Shown here: in pieces, positions 1-11,966 of the stretch
Numbering within the stretch: the stretch's first letter is position 1
How the letters are laid out: the number at the start of each line of letters is the position of its first letter
DNA from: Phytophthora hibernalis
Taxonomy: Eukaryota; Oomycota; Peronosporomycetes; Peronosporales; Peronosporaceae
NCBI GenBank assembly: GCA_012656075.1
Contig: JAAKBF010000024.1
Coordinates: 372,001 to 436,000 of the forward strand
DNA length: 64,000 nt
Reading direction: 5' to 3'
The notes under the pieces: generated by a model
What the model was told of the DNA's origin: nothing
Database searches by the model: none
What the model saw: only the letters and a program-made list of their open reading frames with translations
Made by a program: the position numbers and the translations under genes

Positions 1-3
1 GAA

Positions 4-794
4 TGTGCTTCACGAAACGTTGACCGACGATGAAACTCCCGAAACCCGAGCCGGGGGGTCATGATTTGATTTGAAGTGAGATACATTAGTGTCAGTTAGT
101 CTATCCGAACGCCACTTAATGGGCCCCCACAACTTTTGTGTGTGCATAGGACTGGCCTAACTAGATTTGACTCAGAAAACAGCACCCACCCTGCGGTTTT
201 CTGAGTGGGTTTCCTGAGTGGTTCCCACACGATCCTTCGGCATTATAGCAATCCGAAGCTTTACTCCGATCAGGAGAGGCTTACTCAGAAGGCAGCAAAC
301 ATTACTCAAAAGTAATAGATCAGCAACACTGGATAACCTAAAATCCAAGTGTTTCCTTACCATTAAAATGATTCGAATAAAGTTTGAAGCAATTTCCCAA
401 GTGAAAAGCATCCACATTTGTGAAATTTCCCCGAACACACTAGGTTCGAATTGTCACGGAACTAAATTGTTCCGTGAAGGTAATTCAAGAGCAGTTGCAG
501 ATCTACGAGAGAGAGATCTCGAAACCAACGGAACGACCCTCGATCGACTCTTGGAGCGACCCTCGAGACGACCTTTGGAAATAGCGACTATTGGTTAGAA
601 GGCGCAATACACACTTTGAAATGTCCTTCTTACTGCTCAATTCACCGCTAACGACGTCTACAAGCTGGCTGCGACCAGCTCGGAGTCCATCATCAAAGTC
701 CCCCGCCCGATCCTACACTTTTCTTCCTCCGACCGCGAATTGGGGCCTTGAGATGTCAGTATCATTTGGACGGGATGCCACGATATTTACAACA
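4..794 (+). repeat. LTR of a Ty3/gypsy element (5' LTR of left element)
   Basis: This is a long terminal repeat of about 791 bp that starts TG and ends CA. It is almost identical, in inverted orientation, to 5050-5837. It precedes decayed gag and pol reading in the same direction, so it acts as the 5' LTR of the left element. It contains a short internal inverted repeat near 172-206. No clear tRNA primer-binding site follows it. The window begins about 3 bases before it, so a target-site duplication cannot be judged. Confidence 0.8.
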
Positions 795-808
795 TTGTAG
801 ACCTTGAA

Positions 809-1865
809 ATGAAAGGCAACAATATGAGCGACGTCGGCAATGAATTCGACGTGGTAGAAGATAACTGCCCTCTCGAGGCGGGTGAAATCGGCAGACTGCG
901 ACTCGTACTGGCAAATCTCGAAACACTGGAGCAAAACCTCAATGTGCTGACACGAAACCAGACAAGTCTGACCGAAGCGGTCGCGGCCTTTGCAACGCGT
1001 ACTGACTTCAGAACCAGAACATGGAGCAGATTAAGGTAAATCAGGCGTTGCTTCATGAGGTGTTAAACCAGATACCGAACTTTCCACATGCAGTGACGAA
1101 GAAATGGCGAGCCAGATACAGACTTGGCTTCGCTGCGAGCTGAAATGAACTCGCTAAGACAAGGCGTACAAGGCCAAAACCAAGTTCTGCGCAGTGTTGG
1201 TCAGTCGAAAATAGACTGGAATGAGGAGGACGGATTCTTTGCACGAAGAACTGTATGCAGATTGTGATTTCGTAGTTCAAATCGGTCTTACACACCCATT
1301 TCACCCACACGCAACTCGAAAGTCGAATCTCCACTTTCATGAAACAGAAGGATACACCCACATCCGGGGATACAATGACGATGAAATCGACGTTTATGTT
1401 CTGAACATGATCTCGTGATACGCCGCGTACGGCCTGTATCTAGGTCAAGAACAAGTAGATTGCCGTGTAGGGGAACTCCAGATCAACCAATACAAAGGGC
1501 AAGGTAAAACGGTGGCTGCTTCAGGACTACAAAGGAGAAAGAAGCTGGCGTCTCATCGTCAAAAATGAGGCGACGGTTTGTGACTCGAACGCTTGAAGAA
1601 GATCTCGTCTCAAGCTTCTTTGAGTGTATCCAAGGTAACCGGTTGTTAGTCGTATATGTCGACGAATTCCAACGACGTATCCGAAAAGTACATGACGATC
1701 AAATTCAAGAAAGGTCTTCGATCAAACCAACTCAAGGATCTGCTCAAACCACAGACGCATGAGTCAATCGAAATACTTTTGGACGCGGCAAGCTCAACAC
1801 TCGCGATGAGGCTTCGGATGCGCAACAGCCGGGGAGTAACAACAACCCAACCAACTTCAACATGA
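809..1865 (+). pseudogene. Decayed gag of Ty3/gypsy element
   Basis: Short frames following the LTR resemble gypsy gag. The ATG at 809 opens an acidic N-terminus. Further on, frames near 1565-1860 read like the capsid C-terminal region, with a YVDEFQRR segment and KGLRSNQLKDLL followed by TxESIEILLDAA, as is common in Phytophthora gypsy gag. Stops and frame changes break it into at least four pieces. It would package element RNA if intact; here it is non-functional. The family assignment rests on motif memory, not an alignment. Confidence 0.6.
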
Positions 1866-2462
1866 AACTCGATTCGACGAAGCCCAAGTTCAGCGAACCT
1901 GGAAAATTCAGCTCGGCATAATGTCTAGAGAAGGGTCACGCAAGTGACCAATGCTGAATGATGCATCCTGATCTCCGTCCTCCGTGGTTTAAAGAGGATG
2001 GGGTAAAAGCACCGGTGCCGCGGCAGTAACGGCGAACCCCGGACATTCCGCCTCTCCCAACGACGATAGTAAAACGTGGGAGGTGTTGATTGCAATCCAG
2101 ACTGACCTGGCCAAGACCAGGTCGGATTTAAACTAAGGGGTATTGAAGATGGCGTCTTAGACCAAACAGATCCAACGCCGGTGGTACCTACCGAGTGTTT
2201 GACTCCGGCACAAGGTCCAACCGGATGAATTTCATGTCAGGTGACGCATAAGGAATCATAAAGAGCATTACCTGATCAAAACGGTTCGCTGTCCCAGAGC
2301 TACCAAGATTAAACAGATCGAGAAACCTTCAGGGTACGTCAGGATGCCCACTCGTGTGTGAATGTGATGAGATTTTTAGAACCAAATTGCCGCCAGGCCG
2401 TCGAACACGAGATGGAAATTATACCTGGTACGGATGCCGTCTACCAACCACCGTGACGTCGA

Positions 2463-4380
2463 GTGCCTAATCAAGAACGACCACTCCGGGAATGGGTGAA
2501 GGAAATGATCCGAGCAGAACCTATCCGCCCAAGCATATTCCCACACGGTGTGCCAACGTTGTGCATCAAGAATCCCGTCGGATGGCGCGTGGTTCACGGT
2601 TATAGGGCGATGAAGGCAAGAACTATCCGACAATCAACATCGATGCCCTGGAAAGATGTGATTTTTGATCGAATGAGCGGATCATTCTGGTACAGGTTTT
2701 TTACTTGCTTTCCGGATCATATCAGGTGCGCATGAGGGCAAGGGAAATACCGTACACAGCGTTCCAGATGCCGAACGGATTATTCGTATACTTTGCGGTG
2801 TCGATGGGACTTTGTAGCGCGCCTGCAACTTTCAACCGTGTCGTGCAAATGATATTTGGAGACATGCGAGAAAATGTTGCTACGTATTTTGACGGCATTT
2901 ACGTATTCACCAAGCAGAACGACATTGACTCGAACCTAGCCGCAGTGCGTCGAGTGTTCGAGCGGTGGCACGAGGAAAAACTATAAAACCTGAAGCTGTC
3001 GAAGTCAATTATTTGTCAGGAAGAAATTCCATGTCTCGGAAATTTTGTTGGGTGACAAGGTGTACGAATCGACCCAGACAAAGTTTGAGTGGTACGCGAG
3101 TGGCCATTACCAAACCTGACTCGCAACTTCCAGTCGTTTTGGGGTACCACCGTCTACGTTCAAATATTCTGCGAACGCTACTCGGAAATTAGCGCCCCAC
3201 TCTTCAAAATGATCAAACGAAAAGACAAGAAGGGACCGGAGTGGACACCTGCACGAGTTAACGCGTTTGACACGTTGAAGAGTGCACTAAGCCAGACGCC
3301 GGCGTGAGCTTTGTCAGATTGCTCGAACCATTTCTACTGCGCACGGATGCTTTCAATTTGCAGTTGGCGGTGTAGTGCTACAGTACTCGAAGTCTCGTGA
3401 TGAATCAGCAGAGGTTGAACAACCGATCGCATATTGCGGACAAAAGATGAATTCAGCAGAGCTCAATTACAAGCAGGAGATGCTCGCGATTGTGCATTGT
3501 CTGAATATCTGGCGAGTATATCTCCTAGACGGTGGGTGCACTGCCGAAACCGACCATCACTCGCTTGAGCGCGTACTCACCCAGAAAGTCATAAATTGGC
3601 GGGTATGTAGTTGGTACGACATCCTTGTGGGATTTGAACTGCGCTTTCAACCTATTCCAGGTGTAACAAATTTTCGTAGCTGACGCATTGAGCCGACGAC
3701 CCGATTTCGAGATAGATTTCCTGCAACACAAGCACAAACAAATGTTCGCAGTTCGTCATCTGAAAAAGCAAGTTTGGGGACGTTGATTCGCAGAGCACAG
3801 CGAAGGGCAGGGATAACGAAGAAATTTGCCATTCAGAAGCAGGTGGAAGGTATGTGTTTGATGAAAAGACCAAATTGTGCTGTATCGTGTTCAAGGCCAG
3901 CTAAAAGCTTCATTCCGGTCGAGGACACCGATATTTAGAACACTATACTCTGGGAATTTCACGACATTCCCATGACAGGTCACTCAGGAATCGATAAAAA
4001 CGCACAAGTAGTGGCTGAACGATTCTACTGGAGAAAATTGCAGAAACGCGTAAAAATATTTAGCATCAGTGAATCCTGCCAGCGAGACAAAGCTCGACCC
4101 GGGAAAACGCCGAGGTTGCTACACCCATTAGAAGGTTCAACTGCGAGGTGGTCATCAATTGATATCGATTCCATGACTGGGTTACCGGCGACAACCACAA
4201 AGTTCGACTCGATCATGGTCATAGCAGATCGATTGATAAAACGCGCTCACTTCGTCGCCACAGTTGGGGGAATTTCTATAAAATCACTCGCAAAACGGTT
4301 TATCGATCACTACGTGCGGTTACATGGGCTTCCTGTTGATATCATGACGGACAGAGAATCAAAATTCACGTCAAATTATT
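2463..4380 (+). pseudogene. Decayed Ty3/gypsy pol (RT, RNase H, integrase)
   Basis: Domains follow in gypsy order. Reverse transcriptase lies at about 2520-2985, with a PYTAFQMPNGLF finger and a SMGLCSAPATFNRVVQ segment. RNase H lies at about 3320-3700, with PIAYCGQKMNSAE and TDHHSL. The integrase zinc region and catalytic core lie at about 3970-4380, with GHSGIDK, SSIDIDSMTGLP and HGLPVDIMTDRESKF. Several frame changes and stops separate them. The RT active site reads YFDG where YxDD is expected. The copy ends within the integrase core, with no matching 3' LTR in the same direction, so it is truncated. Confidence 0.85.
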
Positions 4381-5049
4381 AGGACATTGTCCAGAGTTAC
4401 TGAAGACGAAGCTTAACCCTTTTGTTGCTCATACATTTTGTTTTGAAAATACACTCCGCGTAGGGTCTCGCATAATACAAACAAACGTTTCATGCCAAAG
4501 CTAGGATCCAAAGAGTTGATCATATGCTAGTTTAGTAACATAACGCTATTAGATTCCTGGGATAGCAGTACTTTTAAGTGCTGCATAGCTGCTACAAGGG
4601 AATTATTCTTTATTCTTCGATACTTGTCTTATCTTTTATATGCAGTATTTTTAAGTGCTGCAGAACATCTGCAAGGGATTAATTCGGTATTCTTCGATAC
4701 TTACCTTATCGTTTGTATGCAAATGTGTCCGTCACGCTTTCACGTCATTCCTATTCCTACTTACATTTGTAGATCATCTGTTTCAGATGTTTTGCAAAAA
4801 AATCTTATTTTTACATTTTTACATGGATAACTTTTGTATTCTTCAAATGCGCACAAAGTACATGTAGTTTAACCTGCGGCACGCCTGATTTTAATGGATA
4901 GGCGCCTCCGTAGGAGCCACCTACCTATGAATCACGCGGGCCGCATCAAGAAATTGAGCAAGACCCTCTATCCCAGCCTCCGCATCAGCCCTAGTTTACA
5001 GGTGCTGCGAAGCAAGCATAGCAGATGTATCATACCACGCCTGGATTAG
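4381..5049. other. Non-coding gap with an ~80-bp imperfect tandem duplication
   Basis: No credible gene is present. From about 4563 to 4725 two units of roughly 80 bp follow each other, both carrying AAGTGCTGCA and a TTCTTCGATACTT block. The segment lies between the truncated integrase of the left element and the LTR of the right element. Confidence 0.6.
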
Positions 5050-5837
5050 TGTTACAAATGTGATGCCCCCGTCCAAATGATACTGACGTCTCAGGGCACC
5101 AATTCGCGGTTGGAGGAAGCAAAGTTGTAGGATCGGGCGGGGGACTTTGATGATGGACTCCGAGCTGGTAGTAGCCAGCTTGTAGACGTCGCTAGCGGTG
5201 AATTGAGCAGTAAGAAGGACATTTCAAAGTGTGTATTGCGCCTTCTAACCAATAGTCGCTATTTCCAAAGGTCGTCTCGAGGGTCGCTCCAAGAGTCGAT
5301 CGAGGGTCGTTCCGTTGGTTTCGAGATCTCTCTCTCGTAGATCTGCAACTGCTCTTGAATTACCTTCACGGAACAATTAGTTCCGTGACAATTCGAACCT
5401 AGTGTGTTCGGGAAATTTCACAAATGTAGATGCTTTTCACTTGGGAAATTGCTTCAAACTTTATTCGAATCATTTTAATGGTAAGGAAACACTTGGATTT
5501 TAGGTTATCCAGTGTTGCTGATCTATTACTTTTGAGTAATGTTTGCTGCCTTCTGAGTAAGCCTCTCCTGATCAGAGTAAAGCTTCGGATTGCTATAATG
5601 CCGAAGGATCGTGTGGGAACCACTCAGGAAACCCACTCAGAAAACCGCAGGGTGGGTGCTGTTTTCTGAGTCAAATCTAGTTAGGCCAGTCCTATGCACA
5701 CACAAAAGTTGTGGGGGCCCATTAAGTGGCGTTCGGATAGACTAACTGACACTAATGTATCTCACTTCAAATCAAATCATGACCCCCCGGCTCGGGTTTC
5801 GGGAGTTTCATCGTCGGTCAACGTTTCGTGAAACACA
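5050..5837 (-). repeat. LTR of a Ty3/gypsy element (3' LTR of right element)
   Basis: Reverse complement of the LTR at 4-794, with only scattered differences over about 790 bp. It begins TG and ends CA when read on the minus strand. Because pol C-terminal sequence lies just upstream of it on the minus strand (5842-6720), it is the 3' LTR of a second, minus-strand element. Confidence 0.8.
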
Positions 5838-5841
5838 TTCC

Positions 5842-6720
5842 AGTGCACCGGCCGTGCGGGGTTTCAAGAAAGACGACTACGTCTTGTCAACTGAAAATAT
5901 GGTATGCTCGAATGAGCCCAGGCATTGACAGCAAATTTTCGGTCAGCTCTCACGTGATGTCGTCATTTCGTCCGACCCACTTGCACGTGTACTGCTCCTC
6001 TCCCTCCTTCGAGATGCGATGCTCCAGGATGGTCTCGATAAAAATGACCTTCCAAGCCGTCTTGGACACGAACCTTGGAGATCATGATGTCACGTTTAGC
6101 CCCTGTCGTGTCTTTTCGGACCTTCTTCAACACCATCGTGTAAAACACAGGGTGTATCCCTAGGTCATTTGACAATCCTAGGACGCTCCGTCGTGTAGCT
6201 CTGTGATGACCTCGTAAGGATCAATCCATTTAGCTGCAAATTTGCGCCTCACTGCTGCGACAGCCACCGGGTTGAACTGTTTTGTAGAAATCAAAACCAT
6301 ATCACCAAATTGTAGATCGCCGTCCCCGGTCACATGGAAGTTTCATCTTATCTGCTCCGTCTCAGACTTTTGCTTGAAGTTCTCTTAGAAGTTGTTCTTG
6401 TCGCTGTATAAAGAACGTCACTCCTGTTTTTATCAGGTTTGAGAGTTGGAGGTCTGCTGGAACGCGGGGGTTGAAGCCGATATCCGCGTAAAATGGAGAC
6501 ATCCCTATCGTTGACTGGTATTGTCGGTTGTAGGCAAACTCTGCCAGTGCCAAATGCGTAACCCAGTAATTTTAAAACCCGCTCACGTAGTGTCGTAGCT
6601 AAATTGCCAGGATTGTATTTGTACGCTCTACTTGTCCATCAATGCGCTGGTAGTGTGCCGTTGCGAGGTTATACCTTCTGTTTCCGACTGGACCAAGATG
6701 TGGCGTAATGCATCGTCCTA
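5842..6720 (-). pseudogene. 3' end of gypsy pol (integrase C-terminus) of right element
   Basis: On the minus strand the frame at 6362-6553 reads LAEFAYNRQYQSTIGMSPF, the region just after the integrase core in chromoviral/gypsy pol. Upstream, about 6600-6690, a stretch resembling the conserved DGQVERTN integrase block is visible. At 5963-6175 a segment starting near HPVF resembles the domain that follows integrase. Stops and frameshifts interrupt all of it. The 5' part of this element is absent. Confidence 0.7.
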
Positions 6721-6919
6721 CTAAAAATAGCCCAGTCAAATAATATTATTTTATTATTGACTAATAATCGGTAAGTTGACCAAAACGATGTATTTTGTCA
6801 CGTTTACACATGTCACCTAAACCATTTTCTAGTCGTGTCCGAAACGATAGAATACAGTCACCGGAAAGTAGGGGCATTACGCATCGTTTTACAATTTTAT
6901 CTTGGTTTACGTAAACATA

Positions 6920-7215
6920 CACTCCGCGCCAGGTTGAAACAGCCACCCTTTTTGTGACTGTAGTTCTGTCAATATTACGAGCTGACGCTCGCTGTTTGGA
7001 TATATTCGATCTATGATTGGTAGAAATGCGGTACTTGTGTTAATGGCCACTTGTATGAGGGCCATGCCAAGGATTGCTAAAAACCAGCGCGTTAACACAA
7101 GTACCGCATTTCTACCAATCATAGATCGAATATATCCAAACAGCGAGCGTCAGCTCGTAATATTGACAGAATTACTGTCACAAAACGGGGTGGCTGATTT
7201 AACCTGGCTTGTTTC
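6920..7215. repeat. Long inverted repeat (hairpin, ~120-bp arms)
   Basis: Two arms, about 6920-7042 and 7094-7215, are reverse complements with few mismatches, separated by about 50 bp. As a result the same short peptide frame appears on both strands. The arrangement resembles a foldback/MITE or a snap-back duplication. No transposase is associated. Confidence 0.8.
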
Positions 7216-7230
7216 TAACTTGAAATACTG

Positions 7231-7801
7231 AGACTATTTCTAAATCTCGCAAATTCGTCCACATCAGTCTAGAGCACTTTTTAAGTTTTTGTCCAATGAA
7301 ATGACTGGAGAGGTAGCTGTAAATATACCAATCGACGCAGTGCGCGACGTCCATTCTGAATCGGAGCCAACTTTGACGGAGATTTGAAAAATTATTCTTT
7401 AGGAGGGGCTAAAGTATTCTCACGAACGAAGACGTTTTTTTATTTTGTTGGTGTGGCTAGGAGCGTTTCTTTGATCTCTTAGTGCTTCGAATCGCTTTAT
7501 TGAGGCATTCTTGACATACTGGGGTAGTACTAGCCAAGTAGCGTTAGTAAAATGAGCGGGGTAGACATTGTTCACTGAAGCAGGCATTGGATCGGAAAAT
7601 GCAATAACTGGCCCTCGTAAGATCCCAACTGCCAAGAGGCTTGGTTTAGAGGTTGTGGGTTTGTTGATAGCTGCAAAATAACTAGAGAGTTGGGCTGGTA
7701 GTTCTTTTTACCAGTTGCACATTTGGCTGCAAAAGTACTGCTGCAACTGATAGAAACAGACTCAATTCTTTGTGCGTCAAAACCTGTCAATCAGGAAAAG
7801 C
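7231..7801. other. Gap with no identifiable gene
   Basis: Only short frames without recognisable similarity. A 17-19 bp phrase around ACCAATCGACGCAGTG occurs near 7329 and again near 7858, suggesting an old duplication. Confidence 0.4.
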
Positions 7802-8227
7802 CTAAACCTGAAAGTGGTCCTTTCCGTTTAAAATGACCCAAACAATCTGTAAATTGACCAATCGACGCAGTGTGCAACGGTCGATCCAATGGTTGGCAAG
7901 GAAGAGGATGGCAAAAAGTATACCAACGAAACCGATTTTTATTTGGGTATGGCTGTTTGATTTAGGTTTCCTGTACTTACTTATTGAGAGTATTTCAGAT
8001 ATCGGCCCCGGTATGAGCTTTGACTTCACTTGCAGAAATGCTTTTAGACATCCGTATAAAACATCCTGACGAACTGAGTAACGCGGTAGGCTATTATATC
8101 GCTTCCTGGTAGCACGTAGTACGGTCAGCCCAATAGGGATTAATTCGAGGCCACGTCCACCTAATCGTAGTACTGCTCCAATACAATTTTCAAATGAAAA
8201 ATACTTTATTCGCTCTCCACCGTACAA
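7802..8227 (-). CDS. Unidentified 141-aa open frame
   Basis: An uninterrupted frame of 141 codons on the minus strand. The protein has a basic N-terminal half and one hydrophobic stretch near residues 98-112 (VGILFAILFLANHW) that could span a membrane. I do not recognise the family. It sits in a repeat-rich block between a hairpin and a minisatellite, and could be a remnant of a larger decayed gene. Codon use and context do not establish that it is expressed. Confidence 0.25.
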   Translation of the reverse strand: MYGGERIKYFSFENCIGAVLRLGGRGLELIPIGLTVLRATRKRYNSLPRYSVRQDVLYGCLKAFLQVKSKLIPGPISEILSISKYRKPKSNSHTQIKIGFVGILFAILFLANHWIDRCTLRRLVNLQIVWVILNGKDHFQV

Positions 8228-8861
8228 ACTATGAACAGTTAATCTATTACACAGGTATTTTTAAAACAATTGTGCAGGATGAAGGGTTAAATGATACCGT
8301 ACGTTATGTTTGTATCAATTTTATGATCTCTTATGTAAAACGTAGCTTGCGTTTATGACTAAACCGAGAGGTTACATTAGACATTAGGACAATAAACCGA
8401 AAGGTTACTTTAGATCAAGCGTGGAACTGTAAAGCTGCACACCTCACAGCGTTCCCTGATCGCTCGGGTAACCTAGAGAACATCATTACAATTTACATAC
8501 TAGTAAGGTGAAACAGGTCTAGATCGTGGCGGCCGGGGATCCGACCAAGGCAGAGAGTGACTCACTCACTTGATCTCCTTCACCGAAAAGCGCTTCTGAT
8601 GCTCTATCACACGCTGCTATATAATTCCCGACGTGTGTTATACCCACATATGGGGGACCGGTGTTGCTCCATTCGCAAGATTTTGGACCCAAGGACATTA
8701 CCGCAAACCACGCTACCCGCTACGTTTCTTCCACGATATGTTTCACCATCGTCAACAGCTTCTCCACGCCCGCACCAAACACATGCATTGAATTGTTGTT
8801 CCACGTCGACCGCACCAGCACCTCTAAATACTGTGCGTAGAGTAGCTCGCATCATTTTGTA

Positions 8862-9340
8862 CACAGTATAGGGCCAGCGTGAGGGTGGGTGACTGCCACG
8901 AAAACAGATCTCGCCGCCAAGGTCGTCATGATTATTGGATAAGTTGATAAGCTGATAATGAAATAAGTCAATCATTATATTGATGTTCCCACTGCAACTT
9001 GCTCCACGCCACGGCAGCACAGTATAGGGCCGCATGGGATGGGGCAACAGAGCTCGTCGCAATGAACGCCATGATCAGTTGATAGTTGATAAGCTGATAA
9101 GTTAATGAGTTGATAAGTTGATAAAACGATTAATAGATGGGGCAGTTCTACTGCAGCTTGCTACACACTGCGGCAGCACAGTATAGGGCCTGTGTGGAGA
9201 TGAGTAGCTTCCATGATAACAGTGATCATACGCATGGCCAGCAGCGCCATAAGATGGGTCGGGAAACCTATCGCAAAGGTAGCGGTCAACACAATCTGTA
9301 ATGAGTGGACAACTACTGGAGTGACATGGCGTTCCGCCCC
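8862..9340. repeat. Tandem minisatellite, unit ~157 bp
   Basis: The phrase CACAGTATAGGGCC starts at 8862, 9018 and 9177, giving spacings of 156 and 159 bp. Between the copies, GTTGATAAGCTGATAA-like short repeats and a GCAACTTGCT/GCAGCTTGCT block recur at matching positions. The third unit decays after about 9240. Confidence 0.75.
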
Positions 9341-10130
9341 GGCTCCACCATCCCAACCAACGATATCGGTCTTACCAGGTTCTTTACCACCAGTTTCCTT
9401 TCCCTCCTGCCTGGTAGTGTCGGTCGCGCATACGATCTCCCGAACGGTGGACCGAGCAGAAGACATCATTGGGTCTGACGGTAAAACATTGGACAAAATT
9501 TAAAATGCGCTGTTCGTAAAAATATTGTCGCCACTGTAAAACTGCTTACAAACATGGTTGTCCACTGCTGTACCCGACTCGTCGGTTTTATGAAAACTAA
9601 GTACACATATCGACGGAAGATATGGCCTACGGACAGCCGTGATCCGTACAAAAATTATGTGCAGGTGCGGACTCCAGATGGCGTTGGTTCTGGCCTATCA
9701 TTTTGGTTGGTTAGAGCTCCAACGCGGGTCTAAAATGGGGTTGATACCTCTGTTTGCGATACATTACGTACTGTCACTTCCCAACGCAGGCCTCATTTTG
9801 AGCACGCCTCAAATAAATTTCCGATGCCGACTTCAAATCATGGCGATTTGAGGTCGGCAAAGTCGTGATTTGATGTTCAGACCGCAATTCACTGTCCGAG
9901 CTATTGTGTCTCCTACATCTAGCTGCATTTACTGAGCAGGTCAGTTTAAACTGGACAGCGTAAATAAAGATCTCACGCAAGGGCCGAACTGGGAGCCACA
10001 AGAAGACTAGCAGCTTTGGCAAGCTGCTAATATAGCGGCCGTTTATTTCTGTAGAGTCGATAAACCAGGCTCTCGCTGTGCGACAGCTCGTCGTCTGATG
10101 GGGATTCCATCTAGCGCGCCTCATACCGCG
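9341..10130. other. Gap with no identifiable gene
   Basis: No frame resembles a known protein. A phrase AAAATGGGGTTG near 9733 reappears inverted near 10213. The two might be ends of a small non-autonomous DNA element of about 0.5 kb, but the match is short. Confidence 0.35.
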
Positions 10131-10204
10131 ACTGGTTGAGGTCTGGTTGAGGTCTGCAGCGTTGGAAACTGGTTGAGGTCTGGTTGAGGTCTGCAGCGTT
10201 GGAA
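10131..10204. repeat. Perfect 37-bp tandem duplication
   Basis: Two identical 37-bp units, 10131-10167 and 10168-10204. Each unit itself contains the doubled phrase CTGGTTGAGGT. Confidence 0.9.
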
Positions 10205-11960
10205 AATTGAGGGACCAACCCCATTTTGAAACCGGTATTTACCGGTTTATTTTGCTATTTGCTCTCTTAGTTATCCATTTAAAGCGTACTATATAATCGA
10301 TAGTTATCAGTAATAAAATCAGCTTGGCCATTTTTCTATTAAAAAGTTTCGATAGCGACCTACCGTCTTTCCCCGAACTCGCCTAGGCGCTATGCGACAG
10401 ATTCCGATGCGCAAAAGAAATACTCAAACTAATGCCGTGCTTTACCCGGAAATCTCTGGATATTTTATGAGTAGTTAAAATTTGGGTACAGGCATAGTGA
10501 AAACAACATTTGAAAATTGTGCTGTCATCCTGGAGTCAATTGTTGTTTTGCTAGGCGTTCTCCTTTGGAATGAAGTACTGCATTTTGGTGGGAATTCCAG
10601 CGGATTTGACCCCTTTGGTTTTTGCTCGGTTTGCGGATTGGTCGATCCGCCGTTGCGTTTACAGTAAGCCCCTAAAATCATAGGCAAACCGGAGCCGTCG
10701 TCCCGGGAGGTACACAGGTCGATAACAAAGCTTAAACTAAAGAAAACCCATACTTAATTTTGAAACAAAGGAGAGACCTGGTAAGTTACCAGTGGTAACT
10801 AAGCTATATGTAATTTCTTCAGATCTTGTATTTATAATAATAAAGGATACGTAGTTATTCATAATTATTATACTCATCGCATGAAGCACCGTGAATTGTA
10901 CATGTACAGTGGGCACAGACAGTCTACGACCAAGACTATTAATACCGTCGAGATGTGTTTGAAATATTCTCAACTTTCGTTACTAGTCTGCTGCTAGTAT
11001 TTATGAAAGTACGATGCTTGGTGAAAGGCCTTTCAATAGCAGTATGACTTGCTGCGATCGCGTTCGTGGTTGAGTAGTTATGGCCATTTTAAAATGTACC
11101 CATGTAAAATAACCTAAAATGTCTACGGCCAGATCTAAAGACCCCGCATGTATTTTTAATTTAAGCCTTCTCTCGGCCGCTCAAATGAAAACCTGACTCC
11201 GGTACGCCTTCAGGAGACCTCTAAAATACTGATTGTACCTCTTGGTCCGCCAAGATTGTCCTTGCTGTTGAAACCGTTTCGGCGTGGAGTGATAAAGTTT
11301 TTGATCGATCACGGCGGCCGCTGACTTTATGGGGTACTTCTAATTTTGAGTGCGACTGAAATCTGAGCATTCTTTCAGTACCGGTTTTCATTGGCTCAAT
11401 ATCTAGAAGACCACTTAGCTTGGATTACTTGACACGATTTCCACGTATAATGGTCACCTCTGAAAGTGCAAAGAAATCAAAGACGAATCCCGGAAATCCT
11501 CTGTTCCTCTTCAAATTTGGAGGGTTCGTTTTATACCGTATGCGAAGTTGTGTAGCAAAATTTCAAAGTCTAGCCACGCCTAGGAAGCTCACAATCCCAG
11601 TGCCAACGAGCCGTCTAGCAGTCTCTCATATATCACCGAGGAGCATTTTCGTCGCTGTCTATCCGTGCTGGTTTGGACAACGATCAGTCATTATGGAACC
11701 GATTGGGTGTCCGAAAACGGTAAGGCGTCAAATTAGTATTGTAATTCGTTGCCTCTCTCCCTAATTATGAGTTGCATTTTCTAGGTTGGCGTCGTACATC
11801 CCTCCCGGCAAGCATCTTCTCGGCGGCTCCGGGTACAAGCCGTGGGGGCATATTTTAACGCCATTTCCTGAGAACGAAACCGCTGACGACCGGCGCAAGC
11901 GCACGTATAACTATACACACTCACGCACAAGAAATGCGCGTCCCCACACAGGTAGCCTTG
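10205..11960. other. Long gap without a supported gene
   Basis: Frames of up to 114 codons occur, but none shows a domain or a convincing start. A palindromic GTTACCAGTGGTAAC is at 10785-10799 and a TACATGTA at about 10899. It is probably old repeat sequence. Confidence 0.4.
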
Positions 11961-11966
11961 CCCAGC

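Noticed and set aside
5828..6163. Plus-strand 111-codon frame
   Set aside because: Antisense of the gypsy pol C-terminal region.
8526..8545. GCGGCCGGGGATCC-like string resembling cloning-vector polylinker sequence
   Set aside because: It is short and surrounded by normal AT-rich host-like sequence on both sides. It is not a full polylinker.
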